Below the pieces are notes generated by a model. It saw only the letters and a program-made list of their open reading frames with translations. It did no database searches and was not told where the DNA came from. A DNA stretch of 59,321 nucleotides from Planctomycetota bacterium (GTDB taxonomy: Bacteria > Planctomycetota > J058 > JAJDCQ01). Below are positions 48,835 to 57,226 of the stretch, in pieces. The stretch is from positions 1 through 59,321 of the forward strand of contig JAJDCQ010000109.1 of the NCBI GenBank assembly GCA_029260755.1. The letters run 5' to 3'. Both the position numbers and the translations under genes were made by a program. The stretch's first letter is position 1. Every line of letters begins with the position of its first letter.

Positions 48835-51800
48835 TCAGTCGTCGAAGCGGAGGCGGATCGAGCGGATCACCGTCCCCGGCGCCGGGAAGAGGCGAAGGTC
48901 GACGCTCGAGCTGTAGCCCGGGCGGACGACCTTGGGCGTCTCGCCGCGCTCGGTCTCGAGGCGGAAGAGCATGCGGTCGTCGATGTCGGCGCGCATCGAG
49001 AGCTGCACGGTGAGGTCGTTCTCGCGCCCGCTCACCGTCGTCCGGTCGGTGCGCGTCTGCTTGCCGAAGAGGCGCTTCGCCGCGCCGAGGAAGGCGGACA
49101 GCGGGTCGGTGCCGTCGCCGAGGAAGAGCCCCTTCTCGGAGACGTGCCCGGTGATCGGCTCCGACGCGGCGCTCTTGAGCCCCTTGCCGTAGGTGACGGC
49201 CAGCCCGAGGCGCGGCTTGAGCGCCTCGGCCAGGACGATCTCGATCCGCTCGTAGACGAGCGCGCGCGGCACCTCGAGCCAGACCTGCTGGCGCGCGAAG
49301 CGCTTGCCGACCTTGCGGGCGTCGTCGGGCTCGAGCCGCAGCCCGTCGGCGTCCCAGCGCCAGGTGCCTTCGTGCGCGCCGCCGAGGGCGGCGAGGCCCA
49401 GGCCGTCGTCGAGCGGGATCGTGATCGTGCCGCGGTCGTCCGCCTCGCGCATGATGTCGCGGACCGGCTTCACCGCCCGGAGCGCCGCGAGGGCGACGGA
49501 CGCCTCGAGGCGGTCGTTCTCGCTCCGCTCGGACAGCCGGTAGAGGGTTCGGAGGCGCTCCTCCTGCTCGTCGACGAGGTCGCCGCGCGCGTCGCGGTCG
49601 TGCATCGCCCGCAGCCACTGCCCGAGCCACGCCCGCGCCTCGGCGGTGCGCCGCACGATCGCCAGGCCGCGGCTGCCGAGGAGCTCGGTCGCCGTCTCGC
49701 TGCCGGCGCCGCGCTCGCGCAGGAGCACCTCGACCGCGATCCGTGGGTCGCCCTCGAACGCGCTCGCGGTGAGGATCGCGAGCGCCTCGACGTCCTCGAC
49801 CAGGTCCTTGCGGAGGGCGTCGCCCTTCCTGTTCTCGGCGCGCATCTCCTTCTCGGCGGCGCGGACCGCGGCGATCGCCTCGGCCACGCCGGCGGGATCG
49901 CCGACGACCGCCCGCTCGAGGAACGAGGCGAACGCGAGCTCGCGCCGGACGCTCGCGGGCTGACCCGCGAGCAGGTCGCCGAGGGCGAGCGTCTTCTTGA
50001 TGCGGAGGTAGAGCTTGGCGACCGACGCGAGCTGCCCGACCTCGCGCAGCTTCTGGATGACGTCGGCGCTCTCGGCGAGGACGCTCGCCACCTGCTCGCC
50101 GAGCGCACGCTTCGGCTCACGACCGCTCTCGGGAGCGGCGTCCCCCGGCGGGGCGACGGCCCCGACCTCGGGATCGCCTTCGTTCGGCTCCGCGCCACCG
50201 GGCGCCGGCGGCGTGCCGGGCGCCTCGGCGGCGCCGTCGGTCGCGGCGACCACCTCGACCCGGGGGACGACGGTCGCGGCGATCGCCGCGAACGAGCGCG
50301 CCCAGGCGAAGTCGCCCGCGTCGGCCTCGAGGACGGGGCGAGAACGCTCCTCCCCGCCGAAGAACGCGAGGATGAGGGCCAGGTCGACCCGGTCGGAGCT
50401 CGCGGCGAGCTCGAGCCCGAGGACACGCCCGAGGACGTCGTCCCCGCACCGCGCGAACGGGACCCGGGCGGCGCCCTGCGCCGTGCGGAGGGTGACGAAG
50501 CCCCAGGCCGCCTCGACGATCGTGTCGTCGCCGGCCAGCGCCACGGCCGCCTTCGCTTGACGGGCCGCCTCGTCGACGCGACGCCAGAACGCGATCGCCT
50601 CGCGCCCGGCGGCGACGTCGGCGCCGCGCACGAGGTCGGCCGCGACGGTCGACGCGCCGGCGTGCCCGAGCACCTCCTCGAGCGCCGCGCCGCGGCGGTC
50701 GAGGAGCTCGGTCACGAGTCCGAGCTCGCCCTTGCGGAGCATCGGCGGGATGACCTCTCCCAGACGGGCGGGGGCGACGTCGCCGATCACGCCCGCGGCG
50801 ACGGCCGCCGCGACGCCGGACAGGGTCGCGTAGTGCTCTTCCCGGACGACATCGATCGCCTCGTCGAGGACCACGAAGGCCGTGGACGCGCCGTCGCGCG
50901 CCCCGACGTCCCGCGCCGACGCCGCGAAGGCGTCGAGCGCATCGCGCTCGGCGAGCTCGAGGGCGCCGCGCTCGGGGGTGCCCCTGGGGATCCGGGGGAG
51001 CTCCTCGGCCGCGAGGCGAAGGGCGCGGAGATGCTCGCCGTCGCTCGTCAGATCGCGGACCGCGAGGGCGAGGTCGCGGACGAGCTCGGGCGCCGCCGCG
51101 GCGGGGGCGTCGGTGCGCCCGGCGGCGGCGTCGGTCGTCCCGGACGGGCTCGTCTCGTGGCGCGCCGTCTCGGGCGTCGAGGCGTCGCGCCCTTCGCTCC
51201 CCATCAACAGCGCGCCGATCCCGACGCCGAGGGCGAGCGCGGTCACGATTCCGACCGCCGCGAGGATCGCGCCCGCGTGCCGCGCGCTCGGGGCGCCGTG
51301 CCCGGCTCCGGCCGCCGACGCCGCCGCGGCGCGACGCCCGCGGGGCTTCACCGCGCGGACGCCGCGGCTCGGGGTTACGTCGCCCGAGGAGCCGCGGCCG
51401 GTCGCGCGCGGCCCGGACCGGCGCCGCCGGTCGCTCCCGGGGCGGCCGCCCTGACGGCCGCTCTTGGCCCTCGTCGTCGCCTTCGGCTCGTCGGCGAGGC
51501 TCGCGCTCGGCGTCTCCCCCGAGGGCGGCCGGGCCGCCGCGGCGAGCGCGTGCCGCGGCTCCTGATCGCGCAGCAGCGCCGTCAGATCCTCGACGAGGGC
51601 GCGCGCGTCCGGGTAGCGCCGGGTGCGCTTGCGCGCCGTCATGTGGGCGACGACCGCGTCGACCTCTTCGCTGACCGTCGGAGCGAGGCCCGACGGGGCG
51701 GGGACGTCCTCCTGGGTGTGCCGGAGGAAGGTCTCGACGATCGTCCCGCCCTCGAGCGGCACCTTGCCGGTGATCATCGCGTAGAGGATCACGCCGAGGG

Positions 51801-52599
51801 AGTAGATGTCGCTCCGGACGTCGATCTCCCGCCGCCCGAGGACCGTCTCGGGCGACATGTAGCGCGGCGTCCCGAGGACGGTGCCGGTCGCGGTCAGGCT
51901 GTTCGCCGCCTGCCGCTCCTTGGCGAGGCCCATGTCGACGAGCTTCGTCGTGCCGTCATCGGTGATGAGGATGTTCTGCGGCTTGATGTCGCGGTGGATG
52001 ATCCCGTGACGGGCCGCGTAGTCGAGGGCGAGGGCGACATCGCGCGCGATCTTGATCGCCTGGACCGTCGGGAGCCGCCCCTCGTCCGCGAGCAGCCGCG
52101 TCAGGTTGCGGCCCTCGATCAGCTCCATCGCGAGGTAGAGGAGGCCGCCGTCTTCCCCGTAGTCGTAGATCGAGACGATGTTCGCGTGGGTGAGCTTCGC
52201 CGCGACCCGCGCCTCGCGGTCGAAGCGCTTCGCGTAGTCGGGGTCCTGCGACAGCCGCGGGGCGAGGACCTTGATCGCGGTCGGACGGCGGAGGGTCTCG
52301 TGGACGGCGCTGTGGACGGTCGCCGAGCCGCCCGTGCCGATCGGCTTCCCGATCAGGTAGGGGCCGAGTCGCTCGGGGGCGGCGTCGGGCGCGGGCGAGT
52401 CGTCGATCGGCTCCGGCTCGGGCTCCCGTTCCGCCTCGGGCTCGACGTCGGGCTCGACGTCGAGCTCTCGCGGCGCGACCGGGGCCGGAGCGCGGGCGAC
52501 GTCCTCGGGCAGCGGCTCTCCCGCGCTCGCGGCCTCCGCGAAGGCCCGCTCGGGGTCGGCCAGGATGGCTCCGGGGGTGGGGTCGTTCTGGGCGTTCAC
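48835..52599 (-). CDS. Ser/Thr protein kinase with DMG motif and long extracytoplasmic region
   Basis: 1254 residues. An acidic Glu/Pro-rich leader (1-75) precedes the kinase (79-345): GTGGSATVH, Lys110, HRDIKPQN (202-209), DMG (222-224) in place of DFG, SPE at 249-251. A basic Arg/Gly/Ala linker of about 90 residues leads to a membrane helix (about 442-466); the remaining 790 residues are Ala/Glu/Arg-rich and helical, then more beta-like at the end. No known domain is clear there. GTG 52599 was chosen; AAAGG lies about 10 nt upstream, a modest ribosome binding site. It is divergent from the next kinase across a 265-bp region. Confidence 0.93.
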   Translation of the reverse strand: MNAQNDPTPGAILADPERAFAEAASAGEPLPEDVARAPAPVAPRELDVEPDVEPEAEREPEPEPIDDSPAPDAAPERLGPYLIGKPIGTGGSATVHSAVHETLRRPTAIKVLAPRLSQDPDYAKRFDREARVAAKLTHANIVSIYDYGEDGGLLYLAMELIEGRNLTRLLADEGRLPTVQAIKIARDVALALDYAARHGIIHRDIKPQNILITDDGTTKLVDMGLAKERQAANSLTATGTVLGTPRYMSPETVLGRREIDVRSDIYSLGVILYAMITGKVPLEGGTIVETFLRHTQEDVPAPSGLAPTVSEEVDAVVAHMTARKRTRRYPDARALVEDLTALLRDQEPRHALAAAARPPSGETPSASLADEPKATTRAKSGRQGGRPGSDRRRRSGPRATGRGSSGDVTPSRGVRAVKPRGRRAAAASAAGAGHGAPSARHAGAILAAVGIVTALALGVGIGALLMGSEGRDASTPETARHETSPSGTTDAAAGRTDAPAAAAPELVRDLALAVRDLTSDGEHLRALRLAAEELPRIPRGTPERGALELAERDALDAFAASARDVGARDGASTAFVVLDEAIDVVREEHYATLSGVAAAVAAGVIGDVAPARLGEVIPPMLRKGELGLVTELLDRRGAALEEVLGHAGASTVAADLVRGADVAAGREAIAFWRRVDEAARQAKAAVALAGDDTIVEAAWGFVTLRTAQGAARVPFARCGDDVLGRVLGLELAASSDRVDLALILAFFGGEERSRPVLEADAGDFAWARSFAAIAATVVPRVEVVAATDGAAEAPGTPPAPGGAEPNEGDPEVGAVAPPGDAAPESGREPKRALGEQVASVLAESADVIQKLREVGQLASVAKLYLRIKKTLALGDLLAGQPASVRRELAFASFLERAVVGDPAGVAEAIAAVRAAEKEMRAENRKGDALRKDLVEDVEALAILTASAFEGDPRIAVEVLLRERGAGSETATELLGSRGLAIVRRTAEARAWLGQWLRAMHDRDARGDLVDEQEERLRTLYRLSERSENDRLEASVALAALRAVKPVRDIMREADDRGTITIPLDDGLGLAALGGAHEGTWRWDADGLRLEPDDARKVGKRFARQQVWLEVPRALVYERIEIVLAEALKPRLGLAVTYGKGLKSAASEPITGHVSEKGLFLGDGTDPLSAFLGAAKRLFGKQTRTDRTTVSGRENDLTVQLSMRADIDDRMLFRLETERGETPKVVRPGYSSSVDLRLFPAPGTVIRSIRLRFDD

Positions 52600-52864
52600 C
52601 TTGAGCAACCTTTCTTGGGGCGCCGCGGGCGCCGAGGTCGTTCGGTCTCGGATGGTGGCGTCCGGCGTGACGACGAGCGCTCTCTCACCGCCGTCGTCCC
52701 GCAGAGAATACGGAGCCGCTCGCCCCGCGGCCTGGCCAAAGCTGTAAGAAAGATACGAGAAACTCTTGCGCGGCTTGCGAGGCCGTAAAGCTAAGTAAAA
52801 AAGATCATTACGACGACCGAGAACGTCGTTGCGTCGCGGGCCGGGCGCTGGCATCCTCCCCGAC
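52600..52864. other. Divergent intergenic region with AT-richer island
   Basis: 265 bp between two divergent kinase genes. Bases 52739-52812 are clearly AT-richer than the surrounding DNA (GTAAGAAAGATACGAGAAAC, later CTAAGTAAAAAAGATC) and probably hold promoters for both genes. I could not settle on a -35/-10 pair with good spacing. Confidence 0.4.
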
Positions 52865-55800
52865 ATGGCGCCCTGCCCCGAGTGCGACGGAACCCTCGCT
52901 GCGGGCCTCGTCCTCGCGTGCCCCCACTGCGGCCGCGACCTCGTCGAGCCGGGCAAGACGACGATCGACCTCGGCTCGCCGTCGGTGATCGCGGGCCTCG
53001 AGACGGCCGCCCTCCCGCCGGCGCCGCGCGGCGCGGATCCGACCGGCGGCCCCTCGGAGCTCGGCGTGTTCCGGCTGATCCGCCAGCTGGGGAGCGGCGG
53101 GATGGGCTCGGTCTACCAGGCCGAGGACACCGCGACCGGCCGTCAGGTCGCCCTCAAGCTGCTCGCGCCCGAGCTCGCCGGGTCGCCCGAGGCGCTCGAG
53201 CGGTTCCGGCAGGAGGGCCGGCTCGCGAGCATGATCGCGCACCCGCGCTGCGTCTTCGTCGTCGGCGCCGACGAGACCGACGGGCGGCCGTTCATCCTGA
53301 TGGAGCTGATGCCCGGCAAGAACCTCCACGACGTCGTGAAGGAGCAGGGGCCGCTGCAGGCGCGCGACGCGGTCGCCAAGACGCTCGACGTCATCGAGGG
53401 GCTCACCGAGGCGCATCGGCTCGGCGTCGTCCACCGCGACGTGAAGCCGTCGAACTGCTTCCTCGACGACGAGGGGCGAGTGAAGGTCGGCGACTTCGGC
53501 CTGAGCAAGGCGCTCGCCGACGACGCCGACCTGACCGGCAGCGGGCGCTTCCTCGGCACGCCCCACTTCGCCTCGCCCGAGCAGGTCCGCGCCGACGACC
53601 TCGACCAGCGCACCGACGTCTACTCGGTCGCGGCGACCCTCTACTTCCTCCTCACCGGCCAGCCGCCGATCGTCGGCAAGAACGCCTCGGCGACCCTCGC
53701 CCGGATCGCGTCGGAGCCGGCGACGCCGCTCCGCACCCACCGCCCCGAGCTGCCGGTGGCGCTGGAGCGCGCCGTCATGCGCGGGCTCGAGCGCGACCGC
53801 GACGCGCGCTTCCAGACGCTCGAGGAGCTCGCGGCGGCGCTCCGGCCGCTCGTGCCGCAGACGGCGGCCGCCGGGTCGATCGCGACCCGCGTCGCCGCCT
53901 ACTTCATCGACGCGGCTCTCTTCGCGCCGCTCGGGATCGTCGGCGAGCTGACCGGGCTGCGGCTGCTCGGCTTCGTCGCGTTCGATGTCTTGCTATGGCT
54001 CGCCTACATGGCGGTGCTCGAGGGGACCACCGGCGCGACGCTCGGCAAGCGCCTGCTCCGGCTGCGCGTCGGCGATTCGGAGACGCTCGCCCCGCCCGGC
54101 GTCGGCCGGGCGCTCCTCCGGGCGCTGATCTTCTACCTCGTCGTCTCGCTCCCGGGCGGAGCGCTGAACGTCGCCCTCGCCGACGCCGAGCCGGACGCCA
54201 CGGTCCTCGCCCTGCCAGGCCTGCTCGCCCTCGGCCTCCTCATCATCGGCTCGACCATGCGCCGGCGAAACGGCTGGCGCGGGCTGCACGAGCTCGCGTC
54301 CGGGACGCGGGTCACCCTGGTCGCCCCCGCGACCCGCGACGAGCTCGACGCCGGCGGTCTCGCCGACGACGAACCGCGCGAGGCCACCGACATCGCCGGG
54401 CGCGCGATCGGCCCCTACCGCGTCCGCGAGGTCATCCGGGAGGACGCCGGCGAGGCGCTGCTCCTCGCCCTCGAGCCCGCCCTCGGACGACGGGTCATCA
54501 TCGTCCGAGGCGCGGAGCCCGTCCCCGAGGTCCGCCGCGCCCTCGCCCGCCCGACCCGGCCCCGCTGGCTCGCCTCGGGCGACGACGACGGCCCCTGGGA
54601 GGCGTTCGTCGCCCCGGCCGGCGTCCCGCTCGCGGAGCTGATCGCGCGGCGCGGGCCGCGGCCGTGGTCGGAGGTGGCGCCCCTCCTCGAGGAGCTCGCG
54701 GGCGAGCTCGTCGCGGCGAGCGCGGACGACACGACGCCGCCGGTGCTCTCGGTCGACCAGGTCTGGGTCCAGCCGGGCGGTCGGCTCCAGCTCCTCGACG
54801 AGCCGCTCCGGGCGCCCGACGAGGACCCCGTCGCGCGCGTGGTCGAGGACGTCGACCGCCGCGGCCTCGGCCTCCTCTACGAGGTGGCGCTCCTCGCCCT
54901 CACCGGCCTGCGCGACCCACCGACCGGGCCGACCTCCCGGCTCCGCCGTCCCGGACGCGACACTGATGAGCTCGACGAACGAACCGGCACCAGGATAGCC
55001 GCGGCCGTGATGCTCGTCGGCATCATCGTCTTCCAGATCTGGCGGTCGATCTCTCACGGCCGGCCGAGCGGGATCGGGTTCGCCGCCAGCCTGTTCTGCA
55101 TCGGCAAGCTCGTCTCGGTCGATCGCGAGCGACGGAGCATCCTCCGGGCTGCGCGCGAGCCCCTCCTCGCGACGGTGCCGCTTCACGCCGCGCACATCCT
55201 CGAGCGGCTGCCAGGTGGGATCGGCACGTTCGAGCGGCCCGAGGAGGTGCGCGCCGCCCTCGCCGAGACGCGCGACCGTCCCGCGACGGTCGGCCTGCGG
55301 CTCCGGGTCGGGCAGCTCTTCATCGCGGGGAGCGTCACCGCGCCGATGGTCGCCCTGCTCGTCGTGTTCGCGACCGGCTTCCAGGGCTGGATGGACATCG
55401 ATCGGCTCACGGACCGGGTCGAGGACGCCGGCGACGTCATCGCCCTCGCCGAGGGCCGTCGCCTCGCGGTCGACGCGCCCGACCTCGACCGGATCCGCCG
55501 CACGAGGGAGGCGGACGTCGCGGCCCTGCGCGACCGCATCCGCGGCGCGGGACCGACCCTCGAGAGCGGGTTCGACGAGGGCTTCGTCCTGCTGCGCGCC
55601 GAGCTCGCCATCGAGCGGCCGACCGACGTCGAGCTCGCGGACCTCGACGATGCCCAGGAGGCGCTCCCGTTCGTCCTCGCGCACGCCCACAGCCCGGGCG
55701 TCAGCCACGCCCTCGCGCGATCCACCGCGGTCCCGTGGGCGCTCCTCTTCCTCCTGCCGCTCCTCATCGGGCCGGCGTTCTGGACGCTCCTGACCCGGGT

Positions 55801-56107
55801 CGGCCCGAGCTACCGCCTCGTCGGGATCGAGGTCGTCGCGCCCGACGGGATTCCCGCGAGCCGCTTTCGGTGCATCGGGCGCACGCTGGTCGCCTGGTTC
55901 CCGGCGCTCGTGATGCTCCAGGCCGGCATCTCGCTCGAGGCGCTCGTGCCCGGGCAGCCGTGGCTCCCCGCGAGCTTCCGCTACGCCGGGGTCACGGTCG
56001 GCCTTCTCGGCCTCGTCGTCACGGCGCTCCACCTCGCCCTGGTCGTCCGCACGCCGGCCCGGAGCCTCGCCGACCAGGTCGCGGGAACCGAGCTCGTCCC
56101 CCGCTGA
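52865..56107 (+). CDS. Ser/Thr kinase with RDD domain, pseudokinase-like segment and second RDD-like domain
   Basis: 1080 residues. A short zinc ribbon (CPEC 4-7, CPHC 19-22) leads to a full kinase (GSGGMGSVY 76-84, Lys98, HRDVKPSN 190-197, DFG 210-212). Residues about 337-485 form a multi-helix membrane RDD domain (ATRVAAYFIDAALFAPLG, GATLGKRLLRLRV, HELASGTRVTL). A second kinase-like module (about 513-690; GPYRVREVIRED...) has lost the catalytic HRD and DFG: it reads VLSVDQVWVQPGGRLQLLDEP where those would be, so it is probably a pseudokinase. More membrane helices (about 710-750, 810-840) and a final RDD-like segment (about 985-1080, ending RSLADQVAGTELVPR) follow. Start ATG 52865 has no clear ribosome binding site. 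Confidence 0.9.
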   Translation: MAPCPECDGTLAAGLVLACPHCGRDLVEPGKTTIDLGSPSVIAGLETAALPPAPRGADPTGGPSELGVFRLIRQLGSGGMGSVYQAEDTATGRQVALKLLAPELAGSPEALERFRQEGRLASMIAHPRCVFVVGADETDGRPFILMELMPGKNLHDVVKEQGPLQARDAVAKTLDVIEGLTEAHRLGVVHRDVKPSNCFLDDEGRVKVGDFGLSKALADDADLTGSGRFLGTPHFASPEQVRADDLDQRTDVYSVAATLYFLLTGQPPIVGKNASATLARIASEPATPLRTHRPELPVALERAVMRGLERDRDARFQTLEELAAALRPLVPQTAAAGSIATRVAAYFIDAALFAPLGIVGELTGLRLLGFVAFDVLLWLAYMAVLEGTTGATLGKRLLRLRVGDSETLAPPGVGRALLRALIFYLVVSLPGGALNVALADAEPDATVLALPGLLALGLLIIGSTMRRRNGWRGLHELASGTRVTLVAPATRDELDAGGLADDEPREATDIAGRAIGPYRVREVIREDAGEALLLALEPALGRRVIIVRGAEPVPEVRRALARPTRPRWLASGDDDGPWEAFVAPAGVPLAELIARRGPRPWSEVAPLLEELAGELVAASADDTTPPVLSVDQVWVQPGGRLQLLDEPLRAPDEDPVARVVEDVDRRGLGLLYEVALLALTGLRDPPTGPTSRLRRPGRDTDELDERTGTRIAAAVMLVGIIVFQIWRSISHGRPSGIGFAASLFCIGKLVSVDRERRSILRAAREPLLATVPLHAAHILERLPGGIGTFERPEEVRAALAETRDRPATVGLRLRVGQLFIAGSVTAPMVALLVVFATGFQGWMDIDRLTDRVEDAGDVIALAEGRRLAVDAPDLDRIRRTREADVAALRDRIRGAGPTLESGFDEGFVLLRAELAIERPTDVELADLDDAQEALPFVLAHAHSPGVSHALARSTAVPWALLFLLPLLIGPAFWTLLTRVGPSYRLVGIEVVAPDGIPASRFRCIGRTLVAWFPALVMLQAGISLEALVPGQPWLPASFRYAGVTVGLLGLVVTALHLALVVRTPARSLADQVAGTELVPR

Positions 56108-56113
56108 GGGCGG

Positions 56114-57073
56114 TCAGCTCGCCGCGTCGCCGGCCTCGCCGGCCTTCTCGGGCAGCCGGCTCGACGACGCGACCATCCGCCCGCTCGGTCGCGTCGCCTC
56201 GGCGGCGGTCATCCCCGGCAGCTCCTGACCGGGCGGGATGATCACGCCCGCGCTCAGGAGGTAGCGGAAGCCCTGCTCGACCGTCATGTCGAGGACGACG
56301 AGCTCGTCGATCGGCGCGAGGACGACGTAGCCGGTCATCGGCGTCGGCGAGTTCGGGAGGAAGACGTGGACGAAGCGCTTGCCGTCGTTCGCGTCGCTGA
56401 CGTTCTTCAGCCCGCCGCTCGTGACGAAGCCGACGCTCCAGTAGCCGGCGCGCGGCCACTGGCACGCCACGACCGTCTGGAAGCTCTTGCGGCTCTCCTC
56501 GGCGGCGAGGAAGAACTCGACGACCTGCTTGGCGCTCGGGTAGATCGACCGGATCAGCGGGAGCCGGGCGAGGGCCCCCTCGAGGATCCCGACGAGGCGC
56601 TGGCCGATCAAGCTGGCCACGAGGAACCCGATCGCGAAGACGACGACGACCGCGGCGAGCAGGCCGAACCACTCGGGGTAGTGCTCGTCGATCGCGGCGC
56701 GGAGGGCGACGATCCGCGCCGCCTCCTCCTTCTTCTCCGCCACCGTCGGCGGATTCGACATCTTCGTCGGGGTGATCACGCTCTCCTCGACGTCGAAGAC
56801 GGCGACGGCGACCTCGTTGCCGAAGCTCGTCTGGACGAGGAACCCTTCCTTGATGGTCGCGCTGAGCGGGCTCGCGATCGAGTTGCTGACGAAGTTGTAG
56901 GCGGCCGAGAGGACCCAGAGGGTGACGATCGTCGGCAGGATCGTTCCGAGCCCGGAGACGAAGGCGCGCTTGTAGGCGGAGCCCATCCCCTTGGCCGGCT
57001 CGTCGGGCGTCGCCGCCGCGACCTCGCCGCTCTTCGGGGGGCCTGCCGGCCCTTGGGGGTGCTCGCCGTTCAC
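56114..57073 (-). CDS. DUF502 family membrane protein
   Basis: 319 residues. A hydrophilic N-terminus, a membrane helix at about 36-58 (VSGLGTILPTIVTLWVLSAAY), a loop of about 75 residues, a second helix at about 135-160 (FGLLAAVVVVFAIGFLVASLIG), then the family-typical LARLPLIRSIYPSAKQVVEFF and a soluble C-terminal region with GGLKNVSD and VFLPNSPTPMTGYVVLAP. This matches DUF502 proteins, whose function is not known. Start GTG 57073 with GAGGA about 9 nt upstream. Its stop is 6 bp from the stop of the kinase/RDD gene (convergent); it diverges from the UGA-containing gene. Confidence 0.92.
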   Translation of the reverse strand: MNGEHPQGPAGPPKSGEVAAATPDEPAKGMGSAYKRAFVSGLGTILPTIVTLWVLSAAYNFVSNSIASPLSATIKEGFLVQTSFGNEVAVAVFDVEESVITPTKMSNPPTVAEKKEEAARIVALRAAIDEHYPEWFGLLAAVVVVFAIGFLVASLIGQRLVGILEGALARLPLIRSIYPSAKQVVEFFLAAEESRKSFQTVVACQWPRAGYWSVGFVTSGGLKNVSDANDGKRFVHVFLPNSPTPMTGYVVLAPIDELVVLDMTVEQGFRYLLSAGVIIPPGQELPGMTAAEATRPSGRMVASSSRLPEKAGEAGDAAS

Positions 57074-57226
57074 CGTCGCGCGTCCTCGTCGCCGCCGTGA
57101 AGGTTCATTCTCCCCAGAGCTTCAGGACACGCAAGACCTTGCGGCAGGCCCGAGAATCTCCTGAGATGTCGGGGAGCCCGTTCCGGATTGGATCCCCGAG
57201 CGAAACCCGTCTCCAGGAGGATTCCG

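Noticed and set aside
52739..52812. AT-richer island as horizontally acquired DNA or an origin
   Set aside because: Too short, no DnaA-box cluster, and flanked by normal kinase genes; more likely promoter DNA.
53993..56032. Long antisense frame opposite the kinase/RDD gene
   Set aside because: Low-complexity Arg/Glu/Asp translation without domains; opposite strand of a well-supported gene.
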